The position numbers and the translations under genes are program-made. The notes beneath the pieces were generated by a model. The model did no database searches, was not told where the DNA came from, and worked only from the letters and a program-made list of their open reading frames with translations. Below, piece after piece: positions 44,093-52,909 of a DNA stretch of 64,000 bases. The stretch's first letter is position 1; each line of letters opens with the position of its first letter. The stretch is taken from NCBI GenBank assembly GCA_024694625.1, contig JAILJP010000032.1, positions 16,717 to 80,716 on the forward strand, given 5' to 3'. This stretch comes from Lachnospiraceae bacterium. GTDB lineage: Bacteria > Bacillota > Clostridia > Lachnospirales > Lachnospiraceae.

Positions 44093-46006
44093 TTATTTTT
44101 GCTTAAAATAATCTTTTAAATTTTCAATAGGAATAGGTTTTGCATAATTATATCCTTGAATATAGTCAAAACCGTGATTGATACAGAAGCTCTTTTGCTC
44201 TTCTGTTTCCACACCTTCCACCAAAGGGGAAATGTGGCTTTCTTTTAGCATATGAATCAAAGCGCGAATCATTTCTTCTGTGTTTTCATCTTCCATGGCC
44301 TTATATAAGATGGATTTATCAAACTTAATGGTGTGAAAGTCTCCAGAGGTTAAACGATCAAAGTTGGAGTATCCGGTACCGAAATCATCCAGGTAGAAGT
44401 GGATGCCTTCATCGTTCATGCTTTGCATGTTGTTGGACACCACGTCGTAGTTTTCATAAACGGAGGATTCCGTAACTTCCAAGCGAATCTTATTGGGATC
44501 CACGCCATTGTGCTCGATGATGTTTAATAAATCATCGGTCATACTTTTTACGGACAGTTCCAAAGGAGAGCAGTTTACTGTAATACAGTCGTATTGGTAA
44601 TCGTCTCCCAATGATTTGATTTCTTTACATACCTTATCCAAAATAATACAGGTTAAGGGGTGAATACACCGGCTTTCTTCCGCAACGGGAATAAAGGAAC
44701 CGGGATATAAAATATTTCCGTCAATTTCCAAACGCATCAGCGCTTCGGCACTGACAAAGGCTTCGTTCTCAACAGAATAAATGGGCTGTGCATAGGCAAG
44801 GATTCTGGCATCGCTTAAATCCTTCCTGTCTCGGATATCTTCCAGTGCCAAATGGACACGGTAGTATTTCATGAAATCTGTCATCTCTTTATTGCCGGCG
44901 AACAAAATCTCGTTTTCCGCACTGTCGTTTAGCCTGTTCTGCAAGAAAGAGTAGTAATGCTGGAGAATATCCAGGTTCTGCAGGAAGGGATGATTGGTAA
45001 TTGCCACAACCTTGTAGTAGGCAGGGAGATAATCATTTCCCATGGGATGGTTGACAATATCCATGATTTCATCCAAATATTCTCTTCCGGTTATTTCAGT
45101 ATCTAAATAAGTAAATGCAGCATAGGTGCTGGTGGAAATACGGTATGCATAACTCCGTTTACAAATGCGTTCCGTTCTTCTTGCAATGTCAGAAATAATA
45201 TTGTGTATCATGGACTCCTGAAGAACAAAATTTGTCTTTTCCAACTGAGGGATGGAGACGAATACAACGATAAAGTTTTTGTGCTTTTTAATGGAATCGG
45301 AAATCTTTGCATTTAAAGGATCTCCGTTTTGGGTTCCTGTTTCCTCGTCATAAGGATTGCTGTGGAACAACAAATAGGTTGCCATAAAAGGTATGGTATA
45401 GGTCAAACTAATGAAGATGTTATTTAAAAACAATCCCTGAAGTACTAAAGTAAATCCAAGGGACACGGAAAAAATTTGCATACTTAAAAGGATTACTTTG
45501 GGCAGATAATTTCGATGAATAAAGGTAATTACCTGTACAATCAGGCAGGCTGAAATACCAAAGGCACAGCAAAACAGGATAAATGACTTTAATCGCAGGG
45601 TGTCCGTAGGGAAGGTATGCTCACCACCTCGAATCAAAGCAAAGTAGATATAACCGATTATGATATAAAAAAACGTAAAAATGAAGGCACTTACCAAGGC
45701 CGGTTTTTTATAAGCAGAACCGTATATTAGATAATAGATATAGGACATTATTAAATTTAATATGGAAATATAACAGAAGCCGTAAAGAATATAACATATA
45801 ATCAGAGCCGCTTTATTATAAGGAAAGACTCCGTTTACACGATGTCCCAAATGTAAGAGAATCATGCTTCCAATCATTCCTATAATAATTCCGACAAAGT
45901 TAATTCGATATCCGATTGTTTTTCTGGGATTGGAGTAAAGCATGAAAAACAATACTAAACATCCCAATGTAATACTGGAGATTTCTCCATAAACATTTAT
46001 TGCCAT
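44093..46006 (-). CDS. Membrane EAL-domain c-di-GMP phosphodiesterase
   Basis: A 637 aa membrane protein. The first 220 residues contain about seven hydrophobic helices (YGEISSITLGCLVLFFML onward), a membrane sensor region. A middle region (about 230-380) replaces the GGDEF domain and has no GGDEF signature. The EAL domain (390-635) has SAEALMRLEI, EVTESSVYEN, YLDDFGTGYSNFDRL and SPLVEGVETEEQ, so phosphodiesterase activity is likely. ATG 46006 chosen since GGTGAG precedes it. Second EAL protein in the window after that at 19503; it may lower c-di-GMP in response to a membrane signal. Monocistronic. Confidence 0.88.
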   Translation of the reverse strand: MAINVYGEISSITLGCLVLFFMLYSNPRKTIGYRINFVGIIIGMIGSMILLHLGHRVNGVFPYNKAALIICYILYGFCYISILNLIMSYIYYLIYGSAYKKPALVSAFIFTFFYIIIGYIYFALIRGGEHTFPTDTLRLKSFILFCCAFGISACLIVQVITFIHRNYLPKVILLSMQIFSVSLGFTLVLQGLFLNNIFISLTYTIPFMATYLLFHSNPYDEETGTQNGDPLNAKISDSIKKHKNFIVVFVSIPQLEKTNFVLQESMIHNIISDIARRTERICKRSYAYRISTSTYAAFTYLDTEITGREYLDEIMDIVNHPMGNDYLPAYYKVVAITNHPFLQNLDILQHYYSFLQNRLNDSAENEILFAGNKEMTDFMKYYRVHLALEDIRDRKDLSDARILAYAQPIYSVENEAFVSAEALMRLEIDGNILYPGSFIPVAEESRCIHPLTCIILDKVCKEIKSLGDDYQYDCITVNCSPLELSVKSMTDDLLNIIEHNGVDPNKIRLEVTESSVYENYDVVSNNMQSMNDEGIHFYLDDFGTGYSNFDRLTSGDFHTIKFDKSILYKAMEDENTEEMIRALIHMLKESHISPLVEGVETEEQKSFCINHGFDYIQGYNYAKPIPIENLKDYFKQK

Positions 46007-46205
46007 ATAATACACTCACCAATTCTTCGTTATTTTTCTTTCACAGAAAAAACCACTTTAATCATATTTACTGTATAATCAGTTGTCAACGGATTTTGGG
46101 AAAAAAGTGTTTTTGCAATAAAAAAGAAAAAATCTTTCGTTTTACTTTAGATTTACATTTCTACGGTAAATGTATATGCATAATACAAATTTGAAGATTT
46201 GTTCA

Positions 46206-46234
46206 TTGAAAAAACCTTTTTTCGGGAATAAAAT
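46206..46234 (+). promoter_or_regulatory. Promoter of the radical SAM gene
   Basis: TTGAAA at 46206-46211, 17-base spacer, TAAAAT at 46229-46234. An ACATTT/AAATGT inverted repeat lies upstream at about 46153-46172. The rest of the 275-base divergent gap to the EAL gene shows only AT-rich sequence. Confidence 0.6.
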
Positions 46235-46281
46235 CACTAAAAGAAAATGAAATTAGAATCAGAGGAAATAGGAGGTTTAAT

Positions 46282-47766
46282 ATGGCTTCTGTAGCAGAAA
46301 ACATGAAACACGCAGCAGAAAGACAGGCTTTTTCCGTAGCAATTGATAGATTTTTAAATCATTTGGACAAGCAAGATGAGGCTCAGAGAGGAGAAACTTA
46401 CGTTAAGCTTGTAAACATGGCAGAAAAGTTCTGGGGAAAAGGAAATGAGGAAACCATGAACAAGGTTCGTGCAGCCGTATCCGATCCGAACAACCGCTGG
46501 GTGAAATACATCAACAAAATTATTGACGAGACGAATCCACAGTTTGCAAAGAAGTTCATTTTGAACTTGGGTTACGAAGCATTCTTCCGTGGAACAAAAA
46601 TGATTCGTGCCAACCGTGAAAAATATAAATGCAATATTCCTTGGTTGATTTTATTTGATCCTACCATGGCTTGTAACATGCATTGTGTAGGTTGCTGGTC
46701 AGGTACATACGGTCACAAGGCAAATCTTACTTTTGAAGACATGGATAAGATTGTTACCGAGGGAAAAGAGCTGGGTGTATATCTTTACATGATGACCGGT
46801 GGAGAACCTATGGTACGTAAAGCAGATATTATCAAGCTTTGCGAGAAGCATAACGATTGTATCTTTGCCGCTTATTCCAACTCTACTTTAATTGATGAGG
46901 AACTTTGCAAGAAGGTAGTTGAATTAGGAAACCTTACCTTTATGCTTTCCATCGAAGGTACACCTGATACTAACGATGCGCGTCGTGGTGAAGGACATTA
47001 TGCAGCTGTTATGAAGGCAATGGATTTGCTTAAGAAATATGGTATCGTTTACGGTACTTCCATTTGTTACACAAGAGATAACATTGAAGCAGTTACCAAT
47101 GATGACTTCTTAAGATTTATCTCTGATAAGGGCGCTCGTTTTGGATTCTATTTCCACTACATGCCTGTTGGAAACAATGCAGTTCCCGAGCTTATGCCTA
47201 CAGTAGAGCAGCGTAAGAAGATGATTGAAAAGATTCGTTGGGTGCGTTCAAAGGACAGCGATATTGAATTCTATCCTATGGACTTCCAGAACGATGGAGA
47301 ATATGTTGGCGGATGCATTGCCGGAGGAAGAAACTACTTCCATATCAATTCAAACGGTGATGCAGAACCTTGTGTATTTATTCATTATTCCAATACCAAC
47401 ATTCATGAGAACAGCATCTTAGAGATGTTACAGTCTCCTTTGTTTATGGAATACCACAAAGGACAGCCTTTCAACCGCAACCACTTACGTCCTTGTCCTA
47501 TGCTTGAGAACCCTCAGCTTTTACGTGAGATGGTAGAACGAAGTGGTGCACATCAGACCAACTTAGAGTCTCCCGAAGAGGCAGATCACCTTTGTGCAAA
47601 ATGTGATGACTATGCAGCTGAGTGGGCTCCTGTAGCTGATGAAATCTGGGCTAACCAGACACACAGAAAGCATACATACGAAAACTATTCTCAGGAACAC
47701 AGAGAGCATCCTGAGTTGGCAGCTTTTGAGACCTTAGAAGAAAAGAAAGAGTCTAAGGTAGGCTAA
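46282..47766 (+). CDS. Radical SAM protein with SPASM-like C-terminus
   Basis: A 494 aa enzyme using S-adenosylmethionine and an iron-sulphur cluster. The cluster motif is CNMHCVGC (near residue 135), with YMMTGGEPMVRK as the SAM-binding GGEP motif, and SIEGTPDTNDARRG. Further cysteines near 350 (GGCIAGGRNY, DAEPCVF) and 410-440 (RPCPML, CAKCDDYA) suggest a SPASM-like extra cluster domain, as in peptide- or protein-modifying members. An N-terminal helical region of about 110 residues is family-specific. Preferred codons indicate high expression. The substrate is unknown; no precursor peptide gene is seen beside it. GGAGG site; ends in a terminator. Confidence 0.88.
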   Translation: MASVAENMKHAAERQAFSVAIDRFLNHLDKQDEAQRGETYVKLVNMAEKFWGKGNEETMNKVRAAVSDPNNRWVKYINKIIDETNPQFAKKFILNLGYEAFFRGTKMIRANREKYKCNIPWLILFDPTMACNMHCVGCWSGTYGHKANLTFEDMDKIVTEGKELGVYLYMMTGGEPMVRKADIIKLCEKHNDCIFAAYSNSTLIDEELCKKVVELGNLTFMLSIEGTPDTNDARRGEGHYAAVMKAMDLLKKYGIVYGTSICYTRDNIEAVTNDDFLRFISDKGARFGFYFHYMPVGNNAVPELMPTVEQRKKMIEKIRWVRSKDSDIEFYPMDFQNDGEYVGGCIAGGRNYFHINSNGDAEPCVFIHYSNTNIHENSILEMLQSPLFMEYHKGQPFNRNHLRPCPMLENPQLLREMVERSGAHQTNLESPEEADHLCAKCDDYAAEWAPVADEIWANQTHRKHTYENYSQEHREHPELAAFETLEEKKESKVG

Positions 47767-47787
47767 TGATAATATAAAATGAAAGAT

Positions 47788-47821
47788 TTCCGCCTCGGTA
47801 AGAATCGAGGCGGATTTTTTT
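47788..47821 (+). terminator. Terminator after radical SAM gene
   Basis: TCCGCCTCG (47789-47797), loop, CGAGGCGGA (47806-47814), then seven T. Confidence 0.9.
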
Positions 47822-47913
47822 GTGCGGTTTTATCTAAAAAAGAAAAAATTGTTATAGGGAATTTGAAATTTTTATAGTATGATTTTGAATATGAAGAAAA
47901 AGGGGGTACACCT

Positions 47914-50352
47914 ATGGCATTAGCGAAATATGAAACACAACACATTGATATAGTAAGAAAGCTTTCTCCGGAATGTATGGTGCTTTTGAAATCCAACGGG
48001 GATTTTCCATTGGAAGCACCGGGGAAAATTGCATTATACGGAAATGGGGCGCGAAAAACAGTTAAAGGCGGGACCGGATCCGGAGATGTAAATTCAAGGT
48101 TTTATGTGACGGCAGAATACGGACTGCAAAAGGCGGGATTTTTTATCACAACGGACAGATGGTTGGATGCCTATGATGAGCTTCGCGTGAAGTCTCATGA
48201 GTCTTTTGTAAAAAAAGTGAAAGAAGAGGCAAAGGCAGCAAAGGTTCAGGCCATGGTTTATGGTATGGGCAAGGTGGAAACGGAACCAAATTACGAGTTA
48301 CCCCTGGATGGAGAGGGCGACCTTTGTGTATATGTTCTTGCCAGAAACTCCGGAGAAGGAAATGACAGAACACCGGAAGCAGGGGATATAAGTCTTACGG
48401 CTACAGAAAAAAGAGATATTTTAGCATGTCAAAAAAAATATAAGAAGTTTATTCTGGTATTAAACGTAGGTGGAGTAGTCGATCTTTCAGAGGTAATGGA
48501 AGTAGAGAATATTCTTCTTCTTTCCCAGCTGGGAGTAGCTACCGGTGATGCTTTGGCAGATGTTTTACTTGGAAAGGAATCGCCGTCTGGAAAATTGACC
48601 ACTACCTGGAGCAGCTGGGGGGATTACTCTAAGATTGGAGAATTTGGAGATAAGGATATTACCAGATACAAGGAAGGGGTTTATGTAGGGTATCGTTATT
48701 TTAACAGTGTAGGCAAAAAGCCACTGTTTCCCTTTGGATTTGGTCTTTCTTATTCCACATTTAAAATGGAAAAGAAGGATATAAAGATTAAGGGAACCAA
48801 AGTTTTTGTCACAGTTTCAGTAAAAAATACCGGTGGTTTTCCGGCAAAGGAAGTGGCACAGCTTTATATAACCTGTCCTTGGGGAAAACTGGATCAGCCC
48901 TATCAGAAGCTTTGTGCCTATGGAAAAACGAAAAAACTTTCTTCCGACGAAAGTGAGGAGCTCACCTTATCTTTTGGTATGGAAGAGATGGCATCCTATG
49001 ATGAGGAAAAGGCTTCCTTTGTTTTGGAAAAGGGCCAGTATATTTTACGACTTGGAGCAAACAGTGAACAAACACAGGAAGTTGCTGCCATTAATCTTTC
49101 TGAGGATGTGGTGGTTCGCAAGTTGAAGAGAGTGGGAGGAAATACAGATTTTAAGGATTTTATTCCCGAAAAAACTTGGGCGGACACTGCAAAAGAAGGT
49201 GTAGAGGTGGTATCGGTAGGAGCCAACGCCTTTGATGAATTGAAGTGGCCTGCACCGTCAAAGCCACCGAAAGCAGCCTATGAATTTGTATCTAAGCTTT
49301 CCGACGAAAATCTGGTGTATATGAACCTCGGTCAGTTTAAAGAAGCAGCCGGAATTGCTTCTGTGATTGGTGATGCCTCTATTCATGTGGCAGGTGCTGC
49401 AGGGGAAAGTTGTTCCAAAGTAGAAGGGATTCCTCCGATTATTATGGCGGATGGACCGGCAGGACTTCGTTTAAACAAAGAATATGTAAAGACAAAAGAC
49501 GGGGTGAAGGCCGTAGGTAACACGATGCCAGAGGGCTTTGATGATTATATGTCTTCTATTGCAAAGTTTGCAATGAATACCTTCCTTAATAGAAAGCCTA
49601 AGGGAGAGGTTTATAATCAGTATTGTACAGCTATTCCTATTGGAACCGCTTTGGCTCAGGCCTGGAATGATGAAGTGTGCTATACCTGTGGTGATGTGGT
49701 AGGTGAAGAAATGGAAATGTTTGGCGTTCATCTTTGGTTGGCACCGGCATTTAACATTCACAGAACACCTCTTTGTGGAAGAAACTTTGAGTATTGCTCT
49801 GAAGATCCTTTGATTAGTGGAAAAGTAGGAGCTGCTATTACCAAGGGTGTGCAAAAACATAAAAACTGCGGAACAACCATTAAACATTTTTGCTGTAACA
49901 ATCAGGAATACTCCAGATATCAAAATAACAGCATGGTGTCAGAACGTGCATTGCGGGAAATCTATTTAAAGAATTTTGAAATCTGTATTCGGGAAGCTGC
50001 GCCTATGGCTCTAATGACTTCCTACAATTTATTGAACGGTGTTCATACTGCAGAGCGGGAAGACTTGTTAAAAGGCGTACTCCGTGAAGAATGGGGATAT
50101 GAGGGAATGGTTATGAGTGATTGGATTATTGCCATGTTAAACGATAAGTCTGCAAAGAACAGAACCACCCATTCCGCACCGGCAATGAAAGCCGGAAACA
50201 ATGCCTTTATGCCAGGCAGTAAAATAGATTTTGATCGGGCCATGCAAGCATTGCATGGAGAAAGTAAAGAAGGCTACACCTTAACCAGAGACGATCTGAG
50301 TTATAATGCAGCCTATACTTGTGATATTAGTTGGAAACTTCATCAATCATAA
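47914..50352 (+). CDS. Glycoside hydrolase family 3, reversed domain order
   Basis: A likely beta-glucosidase or related GH3 enzyme, 812 aa, without signal peptide, so cytoplasmic. The usual C-terminal (alpha/beta sandwich) domain comes first: LVLNVGGVVDLSEV, LGVATGDALADVLLGKESPSGKL, and FPFGFGLSYSTF, then an Fn3-like domain (VKNTGGFPAKEVAQLYI). The barrel that normally starts the protein follows (PPIIMADGPAGLR, KHFCCNNQEYSR) with the nucleophile Asp in GMVMSDWI near 733. This swapped order is known in Butyrivibrio/Ruminococcus GH3 enzymes. Start ATG 47914 has an AAGGGGG site; TTGTTA/TATAGT are candidate promoter boxes at 47849-47878. Substrate is uncertain. Confidence 0.9.
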   Translation: MALAKYETQHIDIVRKLSPECMVLLKSNGDFPLEAPGKIALYGNGARKTVKGGTGSGDVNSRFYVTAEYGLQKAGFFITTDRWLDAYDELRVKSHESFVKKVKEEAKAAKVQAMVYGMGKVETEPNYELPLDGEGDLCVYVLARNSGEGNDRTPEAGDISLTATEKRDILACQKKYKKFILVLNVGGVVDLSEVMEVENILLLSQLGVATGDALADVLLGKESPSGKLTTTWSSWGDYSKIGEFGDKDITRYKEGVYVGYRYFNSVGKKPLFPFGFGLSYSTFKMEKKDIKIKGTKVFVTVSVKNTGGFPAKEVAQLYITCPWGKLDQPYQKLCAYGKTKKLSSDESEELTLSFGMEEMASYDEEKASFVLEKGQYILRLGANSEQTQEVAAINLSEDVVVRKLKRVGGNTDFKDFIPEKTWADTAKEGVEVVSVGANAFDELKWPAPSKPPKAAYEFVSKLSDENLVYMNLGQFKEAAGIASVIGDASIHVAGAAGESCSKVEGIPPIIMADGPAGLRLNKEYVKTKDGVKAVGNTMPEGFDDYMSSIAKFAMNTFLNRKPKGEVYNQYCTAIPIGTALAQAWNDEVCYTCGDVVGEEMEMFGVHLWLAPAFNIHRTPLCGRNFEYCSEDPLISGKVGAAITKGVQKHKNCGTTIKHFCCNNQEYSRYQNNSMVSERALREIYLKNFEICIREAAPMALMTSYNLLNGVHTAEREDLLKGVLREEWGYEGMVMSDWIIAMLNDKSAKNRTTHSAPAMKAGNNAFMPGSKIDFDRAMQALHGESKEGYTLTRDDLSYNAAYTCDISWKLHQS

Positions 50353-50376
50353 GTTTCATTCAGAATTCACAAAAGA

Positions 50377-51534
50377 TTATTTTAAAATAATGCAACGGAT
50401 TTCGTCTTCAGAGGCGGTGAGAGAACCTTGAATCATTTCAGGTTTTCCGCCGCCTTTTGCGTTTAGTTTTTCCCGAAGCTCTTTTGCCAAAAGAGAGCAG
50501 TCTTTTTCACGGGATCCGATGATAAAGTTGTATCCGGAGTCGTTTTTGTTGAAAATTCCGCAGTAACCGGGGTGACTTTGGGTGAGGTTATTTACTTCAT
50601 AGCGCAAAATGTTAGCGTCGGTATTTGAAGTAAACAGCAAAACGTCTTTTTCATCTGCGGGAAGGTTGGCACTTTGCAGGGATAACAATTCTTTTTGCGC
50701 TTCCATGTTGTTGTGACGCAACTCACCGATATCCTGTTTCAGTTTTTCTACAGCAAAAACGATTTCATCCATTTTTGCTGAGGTGCTGTGGGAAATATCC
50801 CGGCATTGAGAAAGACGCAGACGATAGTCATAGAGTGCCCGCATTCCGCAAAGTATGGAAAGTCGAACTCCCCCTTTGTAATTTGTAATATCCACAACCT
50901 TTAAAAGACCTACCTCTGCAGTGGATTTCACATGGGGAGCGCAGCATGCGCAAATGTCCGTGTCTTCAATGGCAACGATACGAATGGGACCGTTTAATTC
51001 CTTTTTACTTCGGTAATTCAGTTTGTCCAATTCCTCTTTGGAAGGATAGTAGCAGGTGATTTTTTTGTCGGCAAAAATAGCTGCGTTGGATTTTTCTTCC
51101 AAATCGTAGATTTCCTCTTCGGTCATAGGACCATCATAATCCATGGTTACAATGGAATCACTTAAATGGAATCCCACATTTTCGTATCCGAATTTCTCGT
51201 GAACCAATCCGGAAAAAATATGTTCTCCGGTGTGCTGCTGCATGTTGGAAAAACGGTGGGCCCAGTCGATTTTACAGGTCACATGATCTCCTTCTTGGAA
51301 AGGAGTCTGTCCACCGGTAAGGGTATGGGTAATGATGTCATCCCTGATTTGTACGTCCACCACGTCCCATCCCTGAATGGAACCTTTGTCTGGAGTTTGT
51401 CCTCCTTCTTCAGGGAAAAATACCGTTTGATTTAAAACAAGTTCACAGGTGTTGTCATCGGTTTCTTTGCAGGAAACTACGGTAGCTTCACAGGATGTGA
51501 GATATGCATTGTCGTCATATAGTTTTATTGTCAT
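50377..51534 (-). CDS. Alanyl-tRNA editing protein (AlaX-L type)
   Basis: Trans-editing enzyme that hydrolyses Ser (or Gly) mischarged on tRNA-Ala, 385 aa. It has the N-terminal domain (FFPEEGGQTPDKGSI), the zinc-binding HTGEHIFSG motif and a CCAPHVKST Cys-His set, followed by a coiled coil and a C-terminal DHHA1 domain ending in GGGKPEMIQGS. This matches the long AlaX form. ATG 51534 chosen because an AAGGAAAG site precedes it and the family begins MTIKLYDDNAYL. It is the only gene in its unit, ending 24 bases after the GH3 stop on the opposite strand. Confidence 0.92.
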   Translation of the reverse strand: MTIKLYDDNAYLTSCEATVVSCKETDDNTCELVLNQTVFFPEEGGQTPDKGSIQGWDVVDVQIRDDIITHTLTGGQTPFQEGDHVTCKIDWAHRFSNMQQHTGEHIFSGLVHEKFGYENVGFHLSDSIVTMDYDGPMTEEEIYDLEEKSNAAIFADKKITCYYPSKEELDKLNYRSKKELNGPIRIVAIEDTDICACCAPHVKSTAEVGLLKVVDITNYKGGVRLSILCGMRALYDYRLRLSQCRDISHSTSAKMDEIVFAVEKLKQDIGELRHNNMEAQKELLSLQSANLPADEKDVLLFTSNTDANILRYEVNNLTQSHPGYCGIFNKNDSGYNFIIGSREKDCSLLAKELREKLNAKGGGKPEMIQGSLTASEDEIRCIILK

Positions 51535-51657
51535 AGATGTTCTTTCCTTATACAAAATAGTGGATGAGATAGTTGCTATCCAATCCACTAATAAAGGTAT
51601 CATAAAAGGTCTTTTTTTACAAAAACCGCTGAATAGTAAAAAAATGAAAAAAGTACT

Positions 51658-51685
51658 TGCATTCCTATAGACTCTTCTGTATAAT
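51658..51685 (+). promoter_or_regulatory. Promoter upstream of tRNA-Gln
   Basis: TTGCAT at 51658-51663 and TATAAT at 51680-51685 with a 16-base spacer. The following approximately 115 bases contain a GTTGA/TTCAAC hairpin and a tRNA 5'-end fragment before the intact tRNA. Confidence 0.65.
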
Positions 51686-51742
51686 GTCTATTGTTGACTT
51701 GGTTCAACGAAACAGCCCAACCCGCTGAAGATATTTAATATA

Positions 51743-51756
51743 TAATGCCCAGTCGC
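51743..51756 (+). pseudogene. Partial copy of the tRNA-Gln 5' end
   Basis: TAATGCCCAGTCGC is identical to the start of the intact tRNA at 51799-51812 including two upstream bases. Sequence then diverges (GCAAGGTGTTGG), so only the acceptor 5' strand and the first bases after it remain. Confidence 0.65.
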
Positions 51757-51801
51757 GCAAGGTGTTGGTATCGTCGCAGCTGAGTACAAAAAATTAAATA
51801 A

Positions 51802-51874
51802 TGCCCAGTCGCCAAGTGGTAAGGCAACGGACTCTGACTCCGTCATTTCCAAGGTTCGAATCCTTGCTGGGCAG
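51802..51874 (+). tRNA. tRNA-Gln (anticodon CTG)
   Basis: Cloverleaf read by eye: acceptor TGCCCAG paired with CTGGGCA plus discriminator G; D arm around GCCAAGTGGTAAGGC; anticodon stem ACGGA/TCCGT with loop CTCTGAC, anticodon CTG; T arm CAAGGTTCGAATCCTTG. No CCA is encoded. Its terminator follows at 51879-51907. The CTG anticodon reads CAG and complements the main TTG-anticodon tRNA-Gln. Confidence 0.93.
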
Positions 51875-51878
51875 CGCA

Positions 51879-51907
51879 AAGCCATCTCTTTAGAGATGGC
51901 TTTTTTT
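51879..51907 (+). terminator. Terminator after tRNA-Gln
   Basis: AGCCATCTCT and AGAGATGGCT form a 10 bp stem followed by T7. Confidence 0.9.
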
Positions 51908-51910
51908 ATA

Positions 51911-51957
51911 CTCTGACTGTAACGAGATAAAACGGTTCCGAATCCTTGCTGGGCAGC
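51911..51957 (+). pseudogene. Degenerate 3' half of a tRNA-Gln copy
   Basis: CTCTGACT at 51911-51918 matches the anticodon loop region and CGAATCCTTGCTGGGCAGC at 51939-51957 repeats the last 19 bases around the tRNA 3' end exactly; the part between is degraded. A terminator (ACATCTCT/AGAGGTGT plus T8, about 51964-51993) still follows. Confidence 0.7.
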
Positions 51958-52056
51958 TCAAAAACATCTCTTTTTCAGAGGTGTTTTTTTTATTCTTATA
52001 AAAGAGTTATAATAATAGCTAACTAATGAAAACGTAATATGTGAAAGGGGAAACAA

Positions 52057-52737
52057 ATGAATTATCAGATTGATGGCGGAAACTTGCCGGTTTTAAAAGT
52101 GCAGTTGAATGAAGGGGAGATTATTTCCTGTGAGTCCGGCGCAATGTCCTGGATGGATGATGAAATCGAAATGCAGACCCAGGCTGGCGGACTTGGTAAA
52201 ATGTTTGGAAGAATGCTTACCAATGAGCATGCGTTTTTGAATACCTATGAGGCTAAGAGAGCGGGAGAGATTGCTTTTTCTGCAAAGTTTCCCGGTTCCA
52301 TTCGGGCAGTGGAAATCACACCGGGCAACGGATTGATTGTTCAAAAAGGCTCATTTTTAGCCAGTGTAGGGGATGTTACCAACGAAGTTTATATTCAGCA
52401 AAAAATTGGTCGCGGACTTTTTGGTGGAGAGGGATTTTTGATGCGTCGTTTTACAGGGAACGGTCTGGTATTTTTGGAAGTGGATGGTTCTGCTCACGAA
52501 TATGAAATCCCTGCAGGAGACTGTAAGATTGTAGACACAGGATATGTAGCAGCAATGTCAGAAAGCTGCCGTATGGAAATCCGTACCATTAAAGGTGTTA
52601 CAAATGTGCTCTTCGGCGGAGAGGGATTATTTAACACAGTAGTTTATGGCCCCGGAAAGGTAGTACTTCAGAGTATGCCTATTGCATCTACTGCAATGCA
52701 GTTGTATCAGTACATGCCTCATCCCAGTAGCAACTAA
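52057..52737 (+). CDS. AIM24-like (TIGR00266 family) protein
   Basis: A 226 aa all-beta protein of the AIM24/TIGR00266 type, found in many bacteria without a settled function. Family pattern: EGEIISCESGAMSWMDDEIEMQTQAGG, GEIAFSAKFPGSIRAVEI, GLFGGEGFLMRRFTGNGLVFLEVDGSAHEYEI and GGEGLFNTVVYGPGKVVLQSMPI. Ribosome site GAAAGGGGA. No membrane helix. It is a single gene between the tRNA region and a strong bidirectional terminator. Confidence 0.9.
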   Translation: MNYQIDGGNLPVLKVQLNEGEIISCESGAMSWMDDEIEMQTQAGGLGKMFGRMLTNEHAFLNTYEAKRAGEIAFSAKFPGSIRAVEITPGNGLIVQKGSFLASVGDVTNEVYIQQKIGRGLFGGEGFLMRRFTGNGLVFLEVDGSAHEYEIPAGDCKIVDTGYVAAMSESCRMEIRTIKGVTNVLFGGEGLFNTVVYGPGKVVLQSMPIASTAMQLYQYMPHPSSN

Positions 52738-52832
52738 GAGAATGCTTAATGGGTAAGAAACAGTTTGTACCTTACAGTGTTTTCTGAAATCTTTTTAGAA
52801 AAAGATTTTTGTTAGGAATTATACTGTGAAAT

Positions 52833-52881
52833 AAAAGTCCCTGTGTTTTGAGATCAGCCTCAAACCACAGGGACTTTTTTG
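52833..52881. terminator. Bidirectional terminator
   Basis: AAAAGTCCCTGTG pairs with CACAGGGACTTTT, with inner TTTGAG/CTCAAA pairing, giving a stem of nearly 20 bp flanked by A and T runs between convergent genes. Confidence 0.9.
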
Positions 52882-52909
52882 TAAGAGTAGGAGTTCGTTT
52901 TTTTATATA

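Noticed and set aside
51688-51885. Minus-strand open frame across the tRNA-Gln gene
   Set aside because: It covers the tRNA and its fragments and has no ribosome binding site; it is a chance frame.
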